Origin: an uncultured Collinsella sp.
GTDB taxonomy: Bacteria; Actinomycetota; Coriobacteriia; Coriobacteriales; Coriobacteriaceae
Length of the DNA stretch: 27,885 nt
Assembly (NCBI GenBank): GCA_902489965.1
Contig: CABUCA010000022.1
Location: 1 to 27,885, forward strand
Direction of reading: 5' to 3'
Each line of letters begins with the position of its first letter. Within the stretch, counting starts at the first letter, position 1. The notes below the pieces were generated by a model. The model was not told the DNA's origin. It made no database searches and saw only the letters and a list, made by a program, of their open reading frames with translations. This document shows, piece by piece, positions 23,489 through 27,885 of the stretch. Position numbers and translations under genes: made by a program.

Positions 23489-25345
23489 TTAGCAGCCCTC
23501 CTTTGCGCAGACGGATGCGGGGGCGGTCGGAGCGGACGCGGGCGTCGTGCTCCCCTGCTGACCCTCGAGCTCCTCGCGGCGAAGCTGCGACTGGCAAATC
23601 TCGCGGTAGAGCTGGCAGGTCGTGTAGAGCTCATCGTGCGCGCCCAGGCCCGCGACCGAACCGTGGTCAAGTACGCAGATCATGTCGGCATCGCGCACGG
23701 TCGAGACGCGCTGGCTCACGATGACAGTCGTCAGCGGCAGCCCGCCCTCGGCGGCACCGCGCACGCTGCGCTCGCGAATGGCATGGCGAAGCGCCGCGTC
23801 AGTCTTAAAGTCGAGCGCCGACGCGGAGTCATCCATGATCAGGACCTGCGGAGCGCCCACCAGGGCACGTGCGATGGTCAGGCGCTGACGTTGTCCGCCG
23901 CTGAAGTTCTTGCCGCCCGCCTCGACCGGGGCGTCGAGGCCCTGGGGCTTGTTGTGCACGAACTCGCTCGCTTGCGCCATATCGAGCGCTGCCCAGAGCT
24001 CCTCGTCGGTCGCCGACTCGTCACGCCAGGTCAGGTTGCTGCGGATAGTGCCGCTCACCAGCGACGCACGCTGCGGAACGGTCGCGACCACGTGGCGCAG
24101 CTGGTCGAGCTGCCAGGCGCGCACGTCGGAGCCCATCACGTACACGCTGCCCACGCCCGCATCGTACAGGCGCGGGATAAGCGAAACGAGGGTCGACTTA
24201 CCGCTGCCCGTGCCGCCGATAATGCCGAGGGTTTTGCCCACCGGCAGCTCCAGAGTCACATCGCTCACGGCATTTGCCGCGCCGGCGCCAAACGAGAAGC
24301 TCGCATGGTCAAAGCTCAGCGCAGGGACCGGAACAGCGCCACCCGTCAGGTCGCTCGGCTCAGGCAGCGCGACCGGCTGGTTGCCCTCGTCAGCGATGCT
24401 CGGCACGCAATTGAGCACCTCGTTGATACGCGACGCGCTGGCGCTTGCCTTGGTAAAGACCACGACCAGGTTGGCGACGTACACGATGGAGGTCAGGGTC
24501 TGCGTCATGTAGTTCACAAACGCCATGACCTGGCCCTGCGTGAGCTCGCCCGCGTTGACCTGAATGCCGCCCACCCACAGGATGGCGCACACACCCAGGT
24601 TCATCACCAAAAACGTCACGGGGTTGAGAACCGACGAGAGCTTGCCCACCGCGATGGCGGTATTGGCCTGGTCATCGGCGGCTTGGGCAAAACGCTCGCG
24701 CTCGTGGTCCTCGCGCACAAAGGCGCGAACCACGCGGGCGCCCGAAAGCCCCTCGCGGCAAATGAGCGCGATGCGGTCGAGCTTTGCCTGCAGCTGCTTG
24801 TAGTACGGAATGCAGCGCGCCATGACAAACCAAAACACCAGGCCAATGGCGGGCGTGCAAATCAAAAAGATCATGCCGAGCTTAAGGTCGATGGCAAGGG
24901 CCGCGCACATAGAGCCCACCGCCAAGAAGGGCCAGCGGATGAGCATGCGCACGCCCAGCGCCACGGCAAGCTGCACCTGGTTGACGTCGTTGGTGATGCG
25001 GGTGATAAGCGACGGCGTGCCAAAGCGGTCGAGTTCGGCATAGCTCAACTTGTTGATGTGCTGGTAGAGCGCACCGCGGATATCGGTGCCCATGCCCTGC
25101 GAGGTGAGCGCCGCCATCTTTTGGCAGACGAGCGTAAACGAGATGCCGATCACAGCCATGGCGGCAAGTAGCATGCCGTAGTGGATAACGGCGCTCACGT
25201 CGTGCGAGCCAATGCCCTTGTCGATCATCTGGGCAATCACCAGCGGCGTCAGCAGGTCAAAGATCACTTCGATCAGCTTACACGCAGGGCCAATCACCAT
25301 ATACCGGCGAAACTTACCACCAAAACGCCTGAGCAGCTCAATCAT
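23489..25345 (-). CDS. ABC exporter half-transporter, degenerate ATP-site subunit
   Basis: A 618-residue partner of the downstream subunit. Six helices lie in residues about 15-300. The ATPase has Walker A GGTGSGKST (K383) and signature NFSGGQRQR. Its Walker B reads VLIMDDSASALD, with Asp (D506) where the catalytic Glu should be, and the H-loop region reads VIVSQRVST, with Gln in place of His. This is the known signature of the degenerate half of heterodimeric exporters such as TM287/288. ATG 25345 has GGGAG 9 nt upstream; the longer frame to 25402 begins with GTG and has no site. It is the first gene of the two-gene operon. The C-terminal tail beyond the ATPase is Ala/Pro/Thr-rich. Confidence 0.93.
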   Translation of the reverse strand: MIELLRRFGGKFRRYMVIGPACKLIEVIFDLLTPLVIAQMIDKGIGSHDVSAVIHYGMLLAAMAVIGISFTLVCQKMAALTSQGMGTDIRGALYQHINKLSYAELDRFGTPSLITRITNDVNQVQLAVALGVRMLIRWPFLAVGSMCAALAIDLKLGMIFLICTPAIGLVFWFVMARCIPYYKQLQAKLDRIALICREGLSGARVVRAFVREDHERERFAQAADDQANTAIAVGKLSSVLNPVTFLVMNLGVCAILWVGGIQVNAGELTQGQVMAFVNYMTQTLTSIVYVANLVVVFTKASASASRINEVLNCVPSIADEGNQPVALPEPSDLTGGAVPVPALSFDHASFSFGAGAANAVSDVTLELPVGKTLGIIGGTGSGKSTLVSLIPRLYDAGVGSVYVMGSDVRAWQLDQLRHVVATVPQRASLVSGTIRSNLTWRDESATDEELWAALDMAQASEFVHNKPQGLDAPVEAGGKNFSGGQRQRLTIARALVGAPQVLIMDDSASALDFKTDAALRHAIRERSVRGAAEGGLPLTTVIVSQRVSTVRDADMICVLDHGSVAGLGAHDELYTTCQLYREICQSQLRREELEGQQGSTTPASAPTAPASVCAKEGC

Positions 25346-25389
25346 GTATAGGCGCTCCCTATCATCATCCACATTCAATTCGAACCATG

Positions 25390-25419
25390 ATAGTACCGCC
25401 ACCCCAAAAGAAGCGTAAA
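25390..25419 (-). promoter_or_regulatory. Candidate promoter of the ABC exporter operon
   Basis: On the minus strand TTTACG (25414-25419) and TACTAT (25390-25395) are spaced by 18 nt, about 45 nt before the ATG. It is a moderate match only. Confidence 0.35.
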
Positions 25420-25496
25420 CAACTCGTCATTTCTAACGGGATTCAGTTTTCAGAGGGGTATACGCGCACACCCAGCCAGTGTCGGGTCAACTAGCA

Positions 25497-25505
25497 TGGT
25501 ATATT
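25497..25505 (+). promoter_or_regulatory. Extended -10 promoter of surface protein copy 1
   Basis: TGGTATATT is an extended -10 (TG-N-TATATT) 50 nt before the ATG. Upstream, ACCC and GGGT flank a short gap (about 25470-25487), a possible operator that is also present in changed form before copy 2. Confidence 0.45.
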
Positions 25506-26572
25506 TACATTAGTGCTACCAAGTTAGTCGCCGACCCTTGAAATGAGGTGCCGAGATGAACGACATTCTCGCAAGAAGAGCAAGACGAGCAACTGTGGGC
25601 ATCGCCCTTTCCGCGGCACTTGTCGCGGGAATCGCCCCCGTAGCGGCGATCGCGGCAGAAACCAGCGCCCCCACCGGTGCAGTTGCCTTGCAGACGGAAG
25701 ATGCGGCCGCCGCAAAAGAAAAAGCGTATGCAGCCATGCAGGAAGCGCTCAAAAACCTCGAAGCCGCAAAAGACGCCGCAAGTCCCGAGAAACTTGCGGA
25801 AATCGATGATGACATTGCCGCATTTCAAGAACTCTACGACATGGTGGTGGCGGAAGCCGCCAAACGGAGGGAACCCCTTCCCGCCATGCAAGCGAACGTC
25901 GATGCAGCCCAAGCCAAATACGATGAGGCCCACAACCGGACAAGCGGCCTTCAGGCAGAATTGGATAAGGCACTTGAAGCACTCGGTGACGAGGAGCCCA
26001 GCACAGCTATTAAGGAGCAAATAAAGCAGTTGCGCAGTGAGATCATGTCGGCAGAAAGGCGAGAAAAATCTTGTGAAGATGATCTTCACCGCTACCAACG
26101 CCGGCTCGAAAGCCAGGAAAAACAGGTTCAGTATTTCGAAAGTGAGGCAGAGGAAGCTAAAGCCCAGATCGACGAGGACATTGCCAAGCGAAATGCGCTC
26201 CTCGGCGATTTGGAAAAGGCGCAAGCGGCCTATGACGACGCCTGCAAGGCATATGAAGAGGCAAAGGCCGCGGCAGACAAGGCCACCTCGCCCGAGATAA
26301 CGAAACCCGCCGAGACGACAAAACCCTCCAGCTCAGCGCAACCGGCCGAGGCGACACAGCCCGCCAGCTCGCCCGCGACCGGCAAAAATACCCCGCCAAG
26401 CTCCACCAAGCTGGCGAACTCGAGCAGCGGCAAGCAAGCAGATACGACCGCCGGCAAGCTCGCGAACACGGGCGACGCAGCGCCGAGCGCAATCGCACTC
26501 GCAGGAATCGCCGCCGCAGGCCTCGGAATAACCGCCGCAGCCACACGCCGCCTCAAGAACTCAAAATAGCCG
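25505..26572 (+). repeat. Tandem duplication, unit 1 (1068 nt)
   Basis: This segment recurs at 26818-27885, offset by 1313 nt, with one visible difference (G at 25548, A at 26861). It covers the 5' leader and the whole surface-protein gene to 3 nt past the stop. Upstream of 25505 the two flanks are clearly related but diverged; downstream, comparison is impossible because the window ends. Confidence 0.92.
25556..26569 (+). CDS. Coiled-coil surface protein with LAxTG sorting signal, copy 1
   Basis: A 337-residue exported, wall-anchored protein. Residues 1-34 are a Sec signal peptide (basic RRARRAT, then a hydrophobic core, with cleavage likely near AIAAE). Residues about 45-245 are Ala/Glu/Lys-rich helix with heptad character, predicted to be coiled coil. 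Residues about 246-300 are a Thr/Ser/Pro/Lys linker suited to crossing the wall. The sorting signal is LANTGD (302-307), a hydrophobic helix, and the basic tail RRLKNSK. LAxTG is the form associated with class E sortases of actinobacteria. GAGG lies 7 nt before the ATG. The stop codon is inside a small hairpin (26567-26582). No sortase gene is in the window. Its role is unknown; adhesion or a structural spacer are possibilities. Confidence 0.88.
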   Translation: MNDILARRARRATVGIALSAALVAGIAPVAAIAAETSAPTGAVALQTEDAAAAKEKAYAAMQEALKNLEAAKDAASPEKLAEIDDDIAAFQELYDMVVAEAAKRREPLPAMQANVDAAQAKYDEAHNRTSGLQAELDKALEALGDEEPSTAIKEQIKQLRSEIMSAERREKSCEDDLHRYQRRLESQEKQVQYFESEAEEAKAQIDEDIAKRNALLGDLEKAQAAYDDACKAYEEAKAAADKATSPEITKPAETTKPSSSAQPAEATQPASSPATGKNTPPSSTKLANSSSGKQADTTAGKLANTGDAAPSAIALAGIAAAGLGITAAATRRLKNSK

Positions 26573-26614
26573 CCAGCGGCTATTGTCTTCGCCAATCCAC
26601 AAGCCAAGAGACAA

Positions 26615-26655
26615 AAAGAGGCCCGTTTCCCCAACCCAGGGAAACGGGCCTCTTT
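26615..26655 (+). terminator. Strong terminator after surface protein copy 1
   Basis: Perfect 17-nt arms (26615-26631 and 26639-26655), containing GAGGCCCGTTTCCC and its complement, around a 7-nt loop, with an A run before and TTT at the stem end. It is one of the longest perfect stems in the window and should act in both directions. It makes separate transcripts for the two copies likely. Confidence 0.9.
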
Positions 26656-26809
26656 ACTTGAAAAACAAATGGTAATGCCGCCGTCTCTTGAACCACGCAG
26701 CCATCAATGCCCAGACAACACCAGCAAGCCGCGTTCCTTAAGGGATAGATTTAATGGCTGTTAATCAAGGGGCATACGCGCACGCCCGATCAATGGCGGG
26801 CAAACCGCT

Positions 26810-26818
26810 TGGTATACT
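26810..26818 (+). promoter_or_regulatory. Extended -10 promoter of surface protein copy 2
   Basis: TGGTATACT is an extended -10, closer to consensus than the copy 1 element. GCCCG and CGGGC flank a short gap just upstream, in the position of the ACCC/GGGT pair before copy 1. Confidence 0.45.
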
Positions 26819-27885
26819 TACATTAGTGCTACCAAGTTAGTCGCCGACCCTTGAAATGAGATGCCGAGATGAACGACATTCTCGCAAGAAGAGCAAGACG
26901 AGCAACTGTGGGCATCGCCCTTTCCGCGGCACTTGTCGCGGGAATCGCCCCCGTAGCGGCGATCGCGGCAGAAACCAGCGCCCCCACCGGTGCAGTTGCC
27001 TTGCAGACGGAAGATGCGGCCGCCGCAAAAGAAAAAGCGTATGCAGCCATGCAGGAAGCGCTCAAAAACCTCGAAGCCGCAAAAGACGCCGCAAGTCCCG
27101 AGAAACTTGCGGAAATCGATGATGACATTGCCGCATTTCAAGAACTCTACGACATGGTGGTGGCGGAAGCCGCCAAACGGAGGGAACCCCTTCCCGCCAT
27201 GCAAGCGAACGTCGATGCAGCCCAAGCCAAATACGATGAGGCCCACAACCGGACAAGCGGCCTTCAGGCAGAATTGGATAAGGCACTTGAAGCACTCGGT
27301 GACGAGGAGCCCAGCACAGCTATTAAGGAGCAAATAAAGCAGTTGCGCAGTGAGATCATGTCGGCAGAAAGGCGAGAAAAATCTTGTGAAGATGATCTTC
27401 ACCGCTACCAACGCCGGCTCGAAAGCCAGGAAAAACAGGTTCAGTATTTCGAAAGTGAGGCAGAGGAAGCTAAAGCCCAGATCGACGAGGACATTGCCAA
27501 GCGAAATGCGCTCCTCGGCGATTTGGAAAAGGCGCAAGCGGCCTATGACGACGCCTGCAAGGCATATGAAGAGGCAAAGGCCGCGGCAGACAAGGCCACC
27601 TCGCCCGAGATAACGAAACCCGCCGAGACGACAAAACCCTCCAGCTCAGCGCAACCGGCCGAGGCGACACAGCCCGCCAGCTCGCCCGCGACCGGCAAAA
27701 ATACCCCGCCAAGCTCCACCAAGCTGGCGAACTCGAGCAGCGGCAAGCAAGCAGATACGACCGCCGGCAAGCTCGCGAACACGGGCGACGCAGCGCCGAG
27801 CGCAATCGCACTCGCAGGAATCGCCGCCGCAGGCCTCGGAATAACCGCCGCAGCCACACGCCGCCTCAAGAACTCAAAATAGCCG
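26818..27885 (+). repeat. Tandem duplication, unit 2 (1068 nt)
   Basis: Second member of the tandem pair. It runs exactly to the end of the window, so its true 3' boundary is unknown. A contig end inside an exact repeat is a common assembly break point. Confidence 0.92.
26869..27882 (+). CDS. Coiled-coil surface protein with LAxTG sorting signal, copy 2
   Basis: The protein is identical to copy 1 over all 337 residues, and I see no nucleotide difference from ATG to stop. The leader has one change: GAGATGCC replaces GAGGTGCC in the ribosome-site region, which removes GAGG and creates an ATG-CCG-AGA-TGA mini-frame overlapping the real start. Translation of copy 2 may therefore be weaker (inference). 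The promoter -10 is, by contrast, a better match than in copy 1. It has its own promoter and is insulated from copy 1 by a strong terminator. Confidence 0.87.
   Translation: MNDILARRARRATVGIALSAALVAGIAPVAAIAAETSAPTGAVALQTEDAAAAKEKAYAAMQEALKNLEAAKDAASPEKLAEIDDDIAAFQELYDMVVAEAAKRREPLPAMQANVDAAQAKYDEAHNRTSGLQAELDKALEALGDEEPSTAIKEQIKQLRSEIMSAERREKSCEDDLHRYQRRLESQEKQVQYFESEAEEAKAQIDEDIAKRNALLGDLEKAQAAYDDACKAYEEAKAAADKATSPEITKPAETTKPSSSAQPAEATQPASSPATGKNTPPSSTKLANSSSGKQADTTAGKLANTGDAAPSAIALAGIAAAGLGITAAATRRLKNSK

Noticed and set aside
21692..25171. A 1159-codon open frame on the plus strand opposite the ABC exporter genes
   Set aside because: It is antisense to two clearly real genes, rich in His/Arg/Gly/Asp with no domain, and a typical GC-driven shadow frame.

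Overview
The window is GC-rich, bacterial and gene-dense. Codon use, a Tex/KdpDE/Kup/LtaS gene set, and surface proteins ending in an actinobacterial-type LAxTG sorting signal suggest a Coriobacteriia member. Collinsella or a close relative is my best guess from the style of the proteins; this was not tested by any search. Both window ends look like contig ends: the left edge cuts a probable exported protein next to an 11-C run, and the right edge stops 3 bases after the stop codon of an exactly repeated gene.

Layout. 1-317: edge remnant and intergenic DNA. 318-4754: a LysR regulator divergent from a probable catabolic operon (short-chain dehydrogenase, frameshifted MFS carboxylate-type transporter, Gfo/Idh/MocA dehydrogenase). 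5166-7313: tex. 7539-9264 (minus): a transaldolase-like protein and a Cof-type HAD phosphatase. 9340-11898: rlmKL, whose RlmL half has lost its catalytic motif. 11994-16731 (minus): a potassium module in the order kup, small membrane protein, short KdpD-like kinase, kdpE. 16898-17746 (minus): nitroreductase. 17960-20260: an LtaS-like phosphoglycerol-transferase-family membrane protein. 20261-20949: no convincing gene, but a dense set of palindromes, including an array with a ~61-nt period. 20950-21501 (minus): flavodoxin-like protein. 21629-25345 (minus): a heterodimeric ABC exporter pair with one degenerate ATP site. 25556-27882: two identical coiled-coil, sortase-anchored surface proteins in tandem.

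Working together. The first operon looks like uptake plus two-step oxidation of an organic acid or polyol under LysR control; the substrate cannot be read from the sequence. The kup/kdpDE cluster looks like self-contained potassium sensing and uptake in which the Kdp-type two-component system sits with Kup rather than a KdpFABC pump. The LtaS-like protein and the LAxTG proteins belong to the envelope.

A recurring theme is that many intergenic spaces hold a palindromic element: two 31-bp perfect palindromes differing by a compensatory pair, a 162-nt and a 216-nt inverted repeat flanking tex, a 67-nt hairpin after rlmKL, a hairpin upstream of the kinase, a 130-nt inverted repeat after the LtaS-like gene, and the 61-nt array. 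These are the least explained parts of the window.
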